Made by a program: the position numbers and the translations under genes. The notes beneath the pieces are model-generated. The model was not told the DNA's origin and made no database searches. It saw only the letters and a list, made by a program, of their open reading frames with translations. This document shows positions 28,091-38,098 of a stretch of 64,000 nt of DNA, piece by piece (position 1 is the first letter of the stretch; each line of letters starts with the position of its first letter). The stretch covers positions 89,627-153,626 of the forward strand of contig JAFWGI010000003.1 in NCBI GenBank assembly GCA_017512425.1, read 5' to 3'. Source of the DNA: Hyphomicrobium sp. (lineage in GTDB: Bacteria; Pseudomonadota; Alphaproteobacteria; Rhizobiales; Hyphomicrobiaceae).

Positions 28091-29131
28091 TCACGGCTTG
28101 ATCAGCAAATGCTCGCGCTGCTTCAGCGTTCGCATGATTTCCGCCGAACCATCGATGACGCAATTTTCCGGCTTTTCCGGGATGAAGCACTTGATGCCGA
28201 TGCGGCGTTCGATCTCGGCATCGAGCTTCGAGAGTTTCGCGCCGCCGCCCGACAAGTACATGCCTCGCGAAATGACGTCGCTCGAAATCTCAGGCGGCAA
28301 ATCCTCGATCGCGCGCTGCAGGAATTCGGCGATCTCTTCGATCGGCTGTTCGAGGGCTTCGGCAATATCTTTCGGGCCAAGCACGACGGTTTTCGGCTTG
28401 CCGAGACGCATGTCGCGGCCGCGAATGAAAACTTCCGCCGCCTGACCATTGACTTCGCGCGACGCGGAACCCGCTTCGACCTTGATGCGCTCGGCGTTCG
28501 GCTCGCCGATCAGCAGCTGATGATTGCGACGCACATAGCGAATGATCGCCTCATCCATCGCATTGCCGGCACAGCGCAGCGACCGCGACTGCACGACGCC
28601 CCCGAGCGACAGCACGGCGATATCGGTCGTACCGCCGCCGATATCGACGACCATCGACCCCATCGGCTCGTCGACGGGAAGCCCGGCGCCAATCGCAGCA
28701 GCCACCGGCTCTTCGATCAGGAAGACTTTCCTAGCGCCGGCCGAAACGGCCGTTTCATAGACAGCGCGCCGCTCAACCGGCGTCGCACCGGCCGGCACGC
28801 AGATCAAAATTCGTGGACGCACAAAACCGAGCATCGACTTCGTCCGGCCGATGAACTGCCGCAGCATTTCTTCCGTCGCAACGAAGTCCGCGATGACGCC
28901 ATCGCGCAACGGACGGATCGTCTCGATGCTCTCCGGCGTGCGCCCGAGCATCATCTTCGCCGTTTGTCCGACCGCTAGAACCTCGCGCACGCCTCCGCGC
29001 GAGCGCAATGCGACAACCGACGGCTCATCGATGACGACGCCTTTGCCGGCGACGTGCACGAGCGTGTTGGCCGTGCCGAGATCGATGGCGATGTCATCCG
29101 ACAGGACGCTATTGACGCCGAAACCAAACAT
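28091..29131 (-). CDS. mreB: Rod shape-determining protein, MreB/Mbl family actin homolog
   Basis: Bacterial actin that organises side-wall synthesis under the inner membrane. The 346-residue protein has the phosphate-1 loop DLGTANTLV, the phosphate-2 loop VVDIGGGTTDIAV and the adenosine motif LSGGGAKL. Length is normal. It is alone here: mreC, mreD, pbp2 and rodA are not next to it, whereas mreB usually leads such an operon. It may be the main copy in a split locus or a paralogue. Confidence 0.95.
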   Translation of the reverse strand: MFGFGVNSVLSDDIAIDLGTANTLVHVAGKGVVIDEPSVVALRSRGGVREVLAVGQTAKMMLGRTPESIETIRPLRDGVIADFVATEEMLRQFIGRTKSMLGFVRPRILICVPAGATPVERRAVYETAVSAGARKVFLIEEPVAAAIGAGLPVDEPMGSMVVDIGGGTTDIAVLSLGGVVQSRSLRCAGNAMDEAIIRYVRRNHQLLIGEPNAERIKVEAGSASREVNGQAAEVFIRGRDMRLGKPKTVVLGPKDIAEALEQPIEEIAEFLQRAIEDLPPEISSDVISRGMYLSGGGAKLSKLDAEIERRIGIKCFIPEKPENCVIDGSAEIMRTLKQREHLLIKP

Positions 29132-29270
29132 TACGCTGCAACGCTTTCCTACGTCGGACTAGTGCGGACCCACCCGGCCGCGGCGCCACCATAACGGCAA
29201 GACCACGGCCTGCAAAAACAAAAGCATGCGGCGGCGGCTCAATCGTGACAGCACGGCGCCCGAATTGGTA

Positions 29271-29299
29271 CCGGCGGCCAAATAACATCTGGCCGCCGG
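29271..29299. other. Strong hairpin between leuA and mreB
   Basis: Perfect 10-bp arms CCGGCGGCCA / TGGCCGCCGG with a nine-base loop, about 40 bases after the leuA stop. No T-run follows directly on the - strand; a T-rich tract appears 45-60 bases further on. It may protect the 3' end of the leuA mRNA or give weak termination before mreB. Confidence 0.5.
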
Positions 29300-29336
29300 G
29301 ATAGGGTAAATAGCGTTTATCGCTGGCGTTCGCGCG

Positions 29337-30884
29337 TCAAACGCCGTGCTGCGCCTGGGCAACCTTCTGCCGTTTGACGACGAGTTTGCTGAGCGCCGCG
29401 ACGTAGGCGCGTGCTGATGCAACAAGCGTATCGGGATCGGCCGAGCGCCCGGTCACGATGCGGCCGCCCTCTTCGAGCCGGACCGAAACCTCCGCCTGCG
29501 CGTCGGTCCCCTCGGTGACGGCATGCACCTGATAGAGGTCAAGGCGGGCCTCGTGCGGCATCAGCATTTTGATGGCGTTGAAGGTCGCGTCGACCGGGCC
29601 GTTGCCGACGCTCTGCACCGTCGTCTGCTGGCCGTCGATGTCGAGCGTCAGCGTCGCCGTCTGCGGACCCATCGTGCCGGCGATCACCGTCAGCGACGCG
29701 ACCTTTATACGGTCGTGGGCGTGCGCAACGCCTTCGTCGACAAGGGCCTCGATGTCTTCGTCGTAGACGTGCTTCTTGCGGTCGGCGAGCGCCTTGAAGC
29801 GGTTGAAGGCGTCTTCCATCGCGTTGTCGCCGAGATCGTAGCCCAAGTCCTTGAGCTTCGACTTGAACGCGGCGCGGCCCGAATGCTTGCCCATGACGAG
29901 CGACGACTTGCCGACGCCGACCGACTCCGGCGTCATGATTTCATAGGTTTCGGTATTCTTCAGAACACCGTCCTGGTGAATGCCGCTCTCGTGCGCAAAC
30001 GCGTTCCGGCCGACGATCGCCTTGTTGTACTGCACCGGGAAGTTCGTCACGGCGGAGACCAACCGCGACGCACGCGACAGCATCTCGCTTTTGATGCCGG
30101 TACGATGCGGCAGCAGATCGTGACGCGTGCGGATCGCCATCACGACTTCTTCCAGCGCGGCGTTTCCGGCGCGCTCTCCGAGCCCGTTGATCGTGCATTC
30201 GATCTGCCGTGCACCAGCGCGCACGCCGGCGAGCGAGTTGGCAACCGCGAGACCCAAGTCGTCGTGGCAATGCGTCGACAGCACGATCTTCTCGATGCCC
30301 GGCACGCGATTGCGCAGCATCATGATCAGATCGTAATAGTCCTCCGGCAACGCATAGCCGACGGTATCGGGAATGTTGATCGTCGTCGCGCCCGCCTTAA
30401 TGGCCGCTTCGACGACGCGGCAGAGATAATCGTGCTCTGTGCGCGTCGCGTCCATCGCGCTCCACTCGACGTCGTCGGTGTACTGCCGCGCCCGCGTCAC
30501 CGACGCGATCACTTTTTCATGCACCTGATCCTGATCGAGCTGCAACTGATGCTGACGGTGCAGGGGCGACGTGCCGATGAAAGTGTGAATACGGCCGCGC
30601 TTGGCGAGCTTGATGGCTTCGCCTGCGCGGTCGATATCGCCGAAGTTGGCGCGCGCCAGTCCGCAGATGACCGACGTCTTCGCGAGCTTGGCGATTTCCG
30701 TCACCGCTTCGAAGTCGCCTTCGGACGCAATCGGAAATCCGGCCTCGATGACGTCGACGCCCATCTCGTCGAGAAGTTCGGCGACCTGCAATTTTTCTTC
30801 AAAGGTCATCGTCGCGCCGGGGCACTGCTCGCCGTCGCGCAACGTCGTATCGAATATGATGATCTGTTCGGAAGATGCCGTCAT
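29337..30884 (-). CDS. leuA: 2-isopropylmalate synthase
   Basis: First committed step of leucine synthesis: condensation of acetyl-CoA with 2-ketoisovalerate. It has the catalytic TIM barrel with DTTLRDGEQCPG at the start and STHCHDDLGLA metal ligands. A linker domain and the C-terminal leucine-binding regulatory domain (about 390-505) follow, so feedback inhibition is expected. At 515 residues it belongs to the shorter LeuA type of proteobacteria. It is monocistronic and preceded by a 420-bp leader region. Confidence 0.96.
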   Translation of the reverse strand: MTASSEQIIIFDTTLRDGEQCPGATMTFEEKLQVAELLDEMGVDVIEAGFPIASEGDFEAVTEIAKLAKTSVICGLARANFGDIDRAGEAIKLAKRGRIHTFIGTSPLHRQHQLQLDQDQVHEKVIASVTRARQYTDDVEWSAMDATRTEHDYLCRVVEAAIKAGATTINIPDTVGYALPEDYYDLIMMLRNRVPGIEKIVLSTHCHDDLGLAVANSLAGVRAGARQIECTINGLGERAGNAALEEVVMAIRTRHDLLPHRTGIKSEMLSRASRLVSAVTNFPVQYNKAIVGRNAFAHESGIHQDGVLKNTETYEIMTPESVGVGKSSLVMGKHSGRAAFKSKLKDLGYDLGDNAMEDAFNRFKALADRKKHVYDEDIEALVDEGVAHAHDRIKVASLTVIAGTMGPQTATLTLDIDGQQTTVQSVGNGPVDATFNAIKMLMPHEARLDLYQVHAVTEGTDAQAEVSVRLEEGGRIVTGRSADPDTLVASARAYVAALSKLVVKRQKVAQAQHGV

Positions 30885-31306
30885 GGTTGTTTGCTCTTCT
30901 GCCGGGCGAACCGCTCAAGGGTCTCGCCGAAACCGCGTACCACGCTTGTGAAAATCGTACCGCCCCTGAGCACCACCCGGCGTTCGCCGGTGTTCAACTG
31001 GCCCAGGGGCCACTAAGCGATAGCGGAAGCGTAAAAATGCTGGCCGTAAACCAAGCGGCAGGCGCGCGGACCGTCTCGCAGCGCTGAGCGCAGGCGAAAG
31101 ACTTAGGTTCACGAATGGCAGTCTGGCGCGTCATGACCGTTTGCAGGCTCTTTGAAAGGCTCCCGCACGAACCGGGGCCGCCACTATAAGCCGGAAACGC
31201 GAAATAAGATCAAGCCGCAACTTGGCGCAAACCGTGGCCGCGACGCTCGCAAGGCGTGGGTTTGACGGCGGGACAACCGATTTCCGCCGCTTGGCGCCAT
31301 GACTTG
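30885..31306 (-). promoter_or_regulatory. leuA upstream region with nested hairpin
   Basis: No gene is credible in these 420 bases. A two-level inverted repeat lies at 30962-31010. The outer arms are GCCCCTG and CAGGGGC. Inside them is a perfect CCGGC-GTTC-GCCGG hairpin. It ends about 78 bases before the leuA ATG and would be in the 5' leader. It could be an attenuator or other control element. I see no leader peptide with a run of leucine codons, so classical attenuation is not supported. Confidence 0.35.
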
Positions 31307-32218
31307 TCAGATCTTAAGCGTGCCTTCGGCCACCCGGACGGCCGAACCGCCGATGCGGACGCTATCCAGCTTGCCGCGCGTGACCGTCATGACAAGCTGG
31401 ATCATGCTCGGACGCCCCATTTCGACGCCCTGCTCGATGATCCGCTTATGCGCCCCGTCCGGCCCCTGATCGAACGCCTGAATGATGTGCGCGAAACCGA
31501 TCGCCGCCGAGCCTGTCGCTGGGTCTTCGGGGATACCGAGATCGGGCGCCAACATTCGCGCATGGAACGACGCGTGCGTGCGCACGCACTGCCGCGTATA
31601 AACATAGACGCCGTCGGTGCCGCGATCGGTGAACGCCCGCGCCCAATGCGTCGGCGCGACGCGCAATTTCGACATCGCTTCAAGATTCGCGACCGGCACA
31701 TAGGCAAAGACGTTCGACCCGCGCAGCAGCATCGGCTTGTGATTTTCGAACCCGATCTCGCTCGGGATCAAACCGAGCGCCGCAGATATTTCTTCCGGCT
31801 GCGCCAGTTCTTCCGGTACGGACGTGATCTTCGGTGCGTCGAACTCACCGAACGCAGCGGCACCAGCGCGAAGCCGCACGCCAACGCGAACGCTGCCGAT
31901 TTCTTCCTCAAGTGCGATGATCGCGTCGCTCTCGCCGTTGACAATCTGCACCCGCAGGTCGGCGAGCAAAATAGCGGCGCCGAGCGTCGGATGGCCAGCA
32001 AACGGAATTTCTCGCGTCGGCGTGAATATACGAATACGGGCGGTGTGCCCAGCGGCCGTCGGCTTCAATACGAACACTGTTTCCGAAAGGTTGAATTCGC
32101 GCGCGATGGCCTGCATCTCGGCCGGCGTCAGCCGGTCGGCGTCGAGCACGACCGCGAGCGGATTGCCGCCGAACGGGCGCTCCGTGAAAACATCGAGAAT
32201 ATGATAGTTGAGCGCCAT
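31307..32218 (-). CDS. PhzF family epimerase/isomerase
   Basis: A 303-residue two-domain protein of the diaminopimelate-epimerase-like PhzF fold. It has the family start LDVFTERPFGGNPLAVV, the catalytic glutamate in NLSETVF, FAGHPTLG in the middle and DPATGSAAIGFA near the C-terminus. The ATG at 32218 starts exactly at the domain. There is no phenazine cluster here, so its substrate is unknown. It is followed at its 5' side by a NUDIX gene in the same direction (gap about 114 bases). Confidence 0.92.
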   Translation of the reverse strand: MALNYHILDVFTERPFGGNPLAVVLDADRLTPAEMQAIAREFNLSETVFVLKPTAAGHTARIRIFTPTREIPFAGHPTLGAAILLADLRVQIVNGESDAIIALEEEIGSVRVGVRLRAGAAAFGEFDAPKITSVPEELAQPEEISAALGLIPSEIGFENHKPMLLRGSNVFAYVPVANLEAMSKLRVAPTHWARAFTDRGTDGVYVYTRQCVRTHASFHARMLAPDLGIPEDPATGSAAIGFAHIIQAFDQGPDGAHKRIIEQGVEMGRPSMIQLVMTVTRGKLDSVRIGGSAVRVAEGTLKI

Positions 32219-32332
32219 CGCCGCCGTACCCCGCCTGCTGACGCGCCGCCAATACGTACTGGCGTCCTCAAAGCGCGAAAGCGGCGGCACCATGCGGCAA
32301 GCAACGCCACGCTGCAACACGCTTGTTGCGCG

Positions 32333-33079
32333 TCACGCGCTCGCAGGCGCGTCTGAGAGCAGGTTTTGGAGCAGCACGCGCGCGTAGTCCGGCATCGGCA
32401 ATCCATCGAGATCGCTGGTGCGTGCGACAATCACCATGCCGTCCAATTCGGAGTGCGCATCGCCGGCGAAATGCTGCTCGATCCGCGCCTTCAATGCACG
32501 GCTATCGAGCGGCGATTGAAAGGTTTTCGCAATCGAAAGCTGCGCCGCGGTTTCCGTCACGAGAAAGCCTGGCAGGGCGATAACGTCCGGCGCGTCCAAT
32601 CCGGTTTCCTCGTAAAGCTCGCGCGCGATGCTGGCGGCGATGTCGATTCCGCCATCTTCGGCCACGTCGCGATCGTCAATAAACCCGCCCGGCAAATAAC
32701 TCAGACCCGCGTTGATATTGCCGGCCCGCTGCCGGCCGAGGAGATAGGCGCCGTCAGCCGCGCGGATTAGCGCCGATCCAAAACCATCGCGCACACCGCG
32801 ATGTGGATAGCCGAGCTGGCGCCAATACAAATAACTCTTGAAGTCGGAGCGCAGCAGCGTCGCCTCGAGCGACCCGGCCGCGAGCGACAGACGATCAACC
32901 AGAAAGACCGTGCCGTTGAAGTACTTTGGGTTGCCGATACGCGCGCGTTGCCAGGCCGTTTCGATCTCGGCGGAAGCGTCGCGCGCGAAGCGCCACTGTG
33001 ATGTGCTCGTCCGCAGCACGCACGAATCGATGCGGTGTACGACATCGTGCGTGGGATAGTCGCCGGTCGGCTCACTCAA
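32333..33079 (-). CDS. NUDIX hydrolase
   Basis: A 248-residue protein with a NUDIX box of the form GGFIDDRD..(insert)..IARELYEETGLD around residues 125-155. The box contains the R-E-x2-E-E-x-G core for metal-dependent hydrolysis of nucleoside diphosphate derivatives. The residues before REL are longer than the canonical spacing, an insertion in the loop. The TTG start at 33079 has GAGAGGG upstream; no ATG fits without reading through non-homologous sequence. Substrate unknown. Confidence 0.85.
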   Translation of the reverse strand: MSEPTGDYPTHDVVHRIDSCVLRTSTSQWRFARDASAEIETAWQRARIGNPKYFNGTVFLVDRLSLAAGSLEATLLRSDFKSYLYWRQLGYPHRGVRDGFGSALIRAADGAYLLGRQRAGNINAGLSYLPGGFIDDRDVAEDGGIDIAASIARELYEETGLDAPDVIALPGFLVTETAAQLSIAKTFQSPLDSRALKARIEQHFAGDAHSELDGMVIVARTSDLDGLPMPDYARVLLQNLLSDAPASA

Positions 33080-33740
33080 GCAATTGCCCTCTCGTGCAGC
33101 GTCGCCAGTTCCGTTTTGCAAACGATGCGAAAATTTTTTCGATAGGATTACGAAACTCGTTTTTCGGCTTATTCCATTGCTGTGATATCGACATCTTTGC
33201 GCCTCGGAACCGACAAACACCGCATATTACCGGCATTAATGCGCAAATGCTCTGACTGCTGATATTGCATGTCATTTTACATTTCAATTCCGCGGAGAAA
33301 AATGCGCGACAAATCATGAGCGAAATTTCGTCATGAACCGGACACGATCGCCCCCCATATCCAATCATCGACACCGTCGCTGGGGGGCGACAGTCAAGAC
33401 CTCCCAAGACATTCAATCCGGTTTCCATCCCGGATGTTGCATATGGGTTCTGAGCCTTCGTTGATCGAAGAAATCAGGACACCGCGCGTAACGGACTCGT
33501 TTGCTGGCAGCCGCCGCATCCCGAGTTCCAACGTCTCTGATAGAGCCGCGTAGCGGCTCAATCGGAAACGGGCGGCAGAGGTCCCCGCTCCTCTGCCGCC
33601 CGTGTTGGCTTCAAGTCCCCTATCCCCCTGAGGGATTATTGACGAACAAGCCAGCAGGCATGCTCGCGCTGTCGCACCAAACCCTCCCCAAGAGAGCGGC
33701 AGCGCGAGTAGTCCTGTCAAAAATCGGGAAATCAAATCTC
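33080..33740. other. Hairpin-rich intergenic region, possible small RNA locus
   Basis: About 660 bases without a convincing gene. The left part (33110-33310) is distinctly AT-rich. Three inverted repeats follow. The first is CGCCCCCCA / TGGGGGGCG at 33349-33389, with a 23-base loop. The second is GAGCCGC-GTA-GCGGCTC at 33543-33559. The third is a perfect 14-bp pair, ACGGGCGGCAGAGG / CCTCTGCCGCCCGT, at 33568-33603 with an eight-base loop. Such a cluster is compatible with a structured or small RNA, but strand and ends cannot be fixed by eye. Confidence 0.4.
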
Positions 33741-33773
33741 AAAAAAAAACGGCCGCCAATCGCTTGGCAGCCG
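33741..33773 (-). terminator. Intrinsic terminator of ilvC
   Basis: On the - strand a stem CGGCTGCCAA / TTGGCGGCCG (one mismatch, short loop) is followed by nine T residues, about 30 bases after the ilvC stop. Confidence 0.9.
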
Positions 33774-33801
33774 CTGTTTCAATTGCCTTCGTCAGCCGCT
33801 C

Positions 33802-34947
<1,146 letters not shown>

Positions 34948-35090
34948 TCAACGCCTCGATCCCGGCATTCCGGCCTCAAGCGTCCATTTGGCGCTTTTCC
35001 TCGGCCGCTGCCGCCAAATCGTTAACCGCGTCCTAACCGCCTTGCAGCACACTCGCTCGCGATTGGCCTTCCAGAGCGAGATCGAGACCC

Positions 35091-35624
35091 ATGCTTTTCA
35101 AGCGCCTACCCCTGTTTGCCGCGATTGCGGCCGCCGCCACGTTGACCGCCTGCGGTCAAGCCGAAGAGCCGCACGCCGCCGCGCCGCCAGCCGAGCACGG
35201 CGTCTTCGTATCGTCGACCGACTGCGCCGATCGCGGCAAGCTCACGCTTGACCAATGCGGCCAGGCCATCGATCAGGCCGTCGCCGCACACAACCAGAAT
35301 TCGCCGGTCTACAAGTCGTTGCGCCAGTGCGAAGCGGCGCAGGGCCCGGAACGCTGCGACCGCATCGGCGACAACGCATACCGCGCCCGCGTCCAGGCAT
35401 TTTTTGTCACGATGAGCGACCCGGCGACGGCCGTCGCGCTTTATGCGCCGCACGGATCGACGGCCGCATTCCGTTCGCCGTCGAAGCAGGAATTGAGCGC
35501 GAGCGATGAAAGCCTGAACATGTCGCACGCAGCGATCAGCCTTGCCAACGACAACGCCCGTCTACCGGCACCGACAGACAACCACGGCGCAGCGCTCGGC
35601 GAAGCGGCCGGCGGCATTCACTAA
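35091..35624 (+). CDS. DUF1190 family lipoprotein (YgiB-like)
   Basis: A 177-residue lipoprotein with a signal peptide and lipobox LTAC-G (Cys at about 21). The domain has pairs of cysteines (STDCADRGKLTLDQC and LRQCEAAQGPERC) typical of the DUF1190 group, and an Ala/Pro-rich tail. Function is unknown. It is divergent from ilvC and has its own terminator. Confidence 0.82.
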   Translation: MLFKRLPLFAAIAAAATLTACGQAEEPHAAAPPAEHGVFVSSTDCADRGKLTLDQCGQAIDQAVAAHNQNSPVYKSLRQCEAAQGPERCDRIGDNAYRARVQAFFVTMSDPATAVALYAPHGSTAAFRSPSKQELSASDESLNMSHAAISLANDNARLPAPTDNHGAALGEAAGGIH

Positions 35625-35646
35625 AGCGGCGGCTGCTGGAATAATG

Positions 35647-35679
35647 ACGCGCGGTGCCTCGCTTGGGCCGCGCGTTTTT
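35647..35679 (+). terminator. Intrinsic terminator after the DUF1190 gene
   Basis: Perfect 8-bp arms ACGCGCGG / CCGCGCGT run directly into TTTTT on the + strand, in the convergent gap before the LysE-type gene. Confidence 0.88.
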
Positions 35680-35684
35680 GTACA

Positions 35685-36293
35685 TCAGCCGATACGCACG
35701 CCGTCGGCGATCAGCGGCCAAAGCGACGCCACGAGCAATACCGCCATCGTCCAGTTGAACACCTGCCGCCGCCGCGCGCTGCCAAGTAGTCCACTGACGC
35801 CTTGCCCAAACAGTGCCCACGTCGATGCTGACGTCAGCGATACGAACAAGATCAGCGCGAGCATGACCGGCAGATCATACGCAAGCGACTCCGGCTTCAG
35901 AAAATTCGCCGCCGCTGCGATCGCAATCGCGACACCCTTCGGATTGATCCACTGGAACAGCGCCGCCTGCAGGAACGTCAGCGGCTCACGCGATGCATCG
36001 CCTTTCGCGTCGCCCGCGTTTGCAATTTTCCAGGCCAGCCACAGCATGTAGACGACGCTGAAAACCTGCAGCGCCGCATAAAGCCTCGGCTCGGCCGCGA
36101 AAATTTGCCCGACACCCATCGCAACGGCGGCGAACATCACCGCGTATCCGATCGTGATCCCGAGAATATGCGGCAGCGTGCGCCGGAAACCGTAGTTGAC
36201 GCCTGACGCGAGCAGCATGGCGTTGTTCGGACCCGGCGTGAAACTGGTCACGACCGCAAACATCGCCGCCGACATAAATACATTGCTATCCAT
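35685..36293 (-). CDS. LysE/RhtB family amino-acid exporter
   Basis: A 202-residue protein with six hydrophobic segments and the LysE/RhtB landmarks FTPGPNNAMLLASGVNYG near the start and a later QWINPKGVAIA. Family members export amino acids or homoserine lactones. It lies next to the branched-chain amino-acid cluster but no direct link can be shown. Confidence 0.92.
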   Translation of the reverse strand: MDSNVFMSAAMFAVVTSFTPGPNNAMLLASGVNYGFRRTLPHILGITIGYAVMFAAVAMGVGQIFAAEPRLYAALQVFSVVYMLWLAWKIANAGDAKGDASREPLTFLQAALFQWINPKGVAIAIAAAANFLKPESLAYDLPVMLALILFVSLTSASTWALFGQGVSGLLGSARRRQVFNWTMAVLLVASLWPLIADGVRIG

Positions 36294-36341
36294 GGAAGCG
36301 CGTCCACGCGCAACGTGAAAACCGCAGCGCGACTTGAAGAC

Positions 36342-36890
36342 TTAAAGCGTGCCGGAGCCCCGGCCGATCGCCGCGATGCCGGTGCGCGAGACTTCGACAA
36401 GGCCAAGCTCGCTCATGATGTTCATGAACGTCTCGATTTTCGACGGCTTGCCGGTGATCTCGAAAACGAAGTGCTCGGTCGATGTATCGACGACCTTGGC
36501 GCGGAAAATCTCGGCGAGACGCAGCGCTTCGATGCGCTTCTCGCCGCGGCCCTGGACTTTAACGAGCGCCAATTCGCGCTCGATCGACCCGCCTTCATCC
36601 GTCAGATCGCGAACCCGATGCACCGGGATCAAGCGCTCAAGCTGATGCTTGATCTGCTGGATCACCGCCGGCGTTCCGCTGGTGATGACGGTGATGCGCG
36701 AGAGATGCTTTTCGTGCTCGGTTTCCGTCACCGTCAAGCTGTCGATGTTATAGCCGCGGCCCGAGAACAGACCGATGACGCGCGCCAGCACGCCCGGCTC
36801 GTTGTCGACGATGATCGATAGCGTGCGCGAGACGACGTCCTGTGCCTTCTGCGGGCTTGGGTAATGCGATTGTTTTTGAGGCTCGGCCAT
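36342..36890 (-). CDS. ilvH: Acetolactate synthase small (regulatory) subunit
   Basis: Binds valine and activates the catalytic subunit. The 182-residue protein has an N-terminal ACT domain (about 20-95, beginning TLSIIVDNEPGVLARVIGLF) and the C-terminal IlvH domain. The ATG at 36890 is preferred; the GST gene ends 15 bases upstream. It is the last gene of a four-gene ilvB-x-gst-ilvH run, instead of following ilvB directly as usual. Confidence 0.96.
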   Translation of the reverse strand: MAEPQKQSHYPSPQKAQDVVSRTLSIIVDNEPGVLARVIGLFSGRGYNIDSLTVTETEHEKHLSRITVITSGTPAVIQQIKHQLERLIPVHRVRDLTDEGGSIERELALVKVQGRGEKRIEALRLAEIFRAKVVDTSTEHFVFEITGKPSKIETFMNIMSELGLVEVSRTGIAAIGRGSGTL

Positions 36891-36904
36891 GACGCTTATC
36901 GCTT

Positions 36905-37579
36905 TCAACGGAAGGTTTCGATCGCCGTGTGACCGGCAGCATAATCAGGTATCGTCCAAGGTTCTTTCAAAGCGGCCGCACGCCACGCGACAACATCGGG
37001 ATGGGTCAGGATCGCATCCATGTATGCGCGCGATTGCGCGCTGACGGGTATCGAGTAACCGTCGAAGCGGAACGCGATCGGCGCGTACATTGCGTCGGCC
37101 GCAGAAAACGTGCCGTAGAGATACGGTCCGCCACTGCCATATTTTGTGCGCGCCTCCGCCCATAGCGCCTCGATGCGATCGATGTTGGTCTTCATGGCGT
37201 CGTCAATCGCAGGCGTCGTGTAACGCGTGCCTGCGTCCATCGGGCAACCCTGACGCAAGGCCTGAAAGCCGCTGTGCATCTCGTTGCTCATCGAGCGCGC
37301 GTGCGCGCGGGCAGCACGATCAGCAGGCCAGATCGCGCGTTCGCGATGCTGATCGGCAACGTATTCGATAATCGACATGCTTTCCCAAACGGACAGGTCG
37401 CCGTCGACAAGCGCCGGAACCTTGCCGGACGGCGAATACTTGAGGACGCGCGTTCTGCTGTCTGGCTGGCGCAGGGGAATAATGACTTCCTCAAACGGAA
37501 TCCCGAACGCCTTCAAGACGAGCCACGGCCGCATCGACCACGACGAATAGAGTTTATTGCCGATAATCAGTGTCAGCAT
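36905..37579 (-). CDS. Glutathione S-transferase family protein
   Basis: A 224-residue protein with the thioredoxin-like N-terminal domain (SSWSMRPWLVLKAF, then SPSGKVPALVDGDLSVWESMSI, which holds the glutathione-binding Glu-Ser) and an all-helical C-terminal domain. It is placed between the two acetolactate synthase subunits with gaps of six and 15 bases, so it is very likely co-transcribed with them. Substrate unknown. Confidence 0.92.
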   Translation of the reverse strand: MLTLIIGNKLYSSWSMRPWLVLKAFGIPFEEVIIPLRQPDSRTRVLKYSPSGKVPALVDGDLSVWESMSIIEYVADQHRERAIWPADRAARAHARSMSNEMHSGFQALRQGCPMDAGTRYTTPAIDDAMKTNIDRIEALWAEARTKYGSGGPYLYGTFSAADAMYAPIAFRFDGYSIPVSAQSRAYMDAILTHPDVVAWRAAALKEPWTIPDYAAGHTAIETFR

Positions 37580-37585
37580 GAGCGC

Positions 37586-38098
37586 TTAATTCTCCGGCTT
37601 CGCCGCGCCATTTCCGGGCGCCGCGTTCGGAAAAATACCGCTCAGGAAAATCGGCATGCCGTGCTCTTTGACAAGCCGCTTGAACTCTTCGCCCTCTTTC
37701 ACGGTCACCTTGTATTGCATGAACGACGACGTGAGCCGCGCATTCATGCTCTTGGCGATGATCTCCGGCGTCGGCGCGCCCATCTGTTTAATACGCTCCG
37801 GCGGCAGTCGCGAGTAGACGATGGCCAATATCTGCGCGTGCATCAGATCCTGCGCCATGCACGATTCAAGTCCGGCCGTGAACTGGCTCGATAGCAAGTG
37901 CGTCTTGTAGCAAGCCTCGAGAAACTTCAGAACGCCGGTCGAGCCTTCGCGCTTGTGCAGCACGACCAGGCGCTTGGCTGCGTCCGTGATGTTCTTCTTG
38001 TGATCCCAGCCTTCAGTGACGGCGATCGCGGGCGATGCCGCCGTCACGGCCGCCATCGCCACCATCGCTGCTGTCAGTCCACGTCGAGACGTCCTCAA
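37586..38098 (-). CDS. Exported protein of unknown function in the ilvB-ilvH cluster
   Basis: A 170-residue protein with a signal peptide (cleavage likely after SPAIA, about residue 26). A mainly helical mature domain follows, with two cysteines (EACYKTH and ESCMAQD) that could form a disulfide. I do not recognise a family. Its ATGA start overlaps the ilvB stop by four bases, meaning translational coupling to a cytoplasmic biosynthetic enzyme, which is odd for an exported protein. Confidence 0.8.
   Translation of the reverse strand: MRTSRRGLTAAMVAMAAVTAASPAIAVTEGWDHKKNITDAAKRLVVLHKREGSTGVLKFLEACYKTHLLSSQFTAGLESCMAQDLMHAQILAIVYSRLPPERIKQMGAPTPEIIAKSMNARLTSSFMQYKVTVKEGEEFKRLVKEHGMPIFLSGIFPNAAPGNGAAKPEN

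Noticed and set aside
29523..31016. A 497-codon open frame opposite leuA
   Set aside because: Antisense to a well-conserved enzyme, composition is that of a mirror frame.
33394..33735. 113-codon frame on the - strand in the hairpin-rich gap
   Set aside because: It runs through the 14-bp inverted repeat and has no domain or good start; structure explains the sequence better than coding.
35022..35036. CtrA-like site TTAACCGCGTCCTAA before the DUF1190 gene
   Set aside because: The second half is CTAA rather than TTAA, and one near-match in 64 kb is expected by chance.
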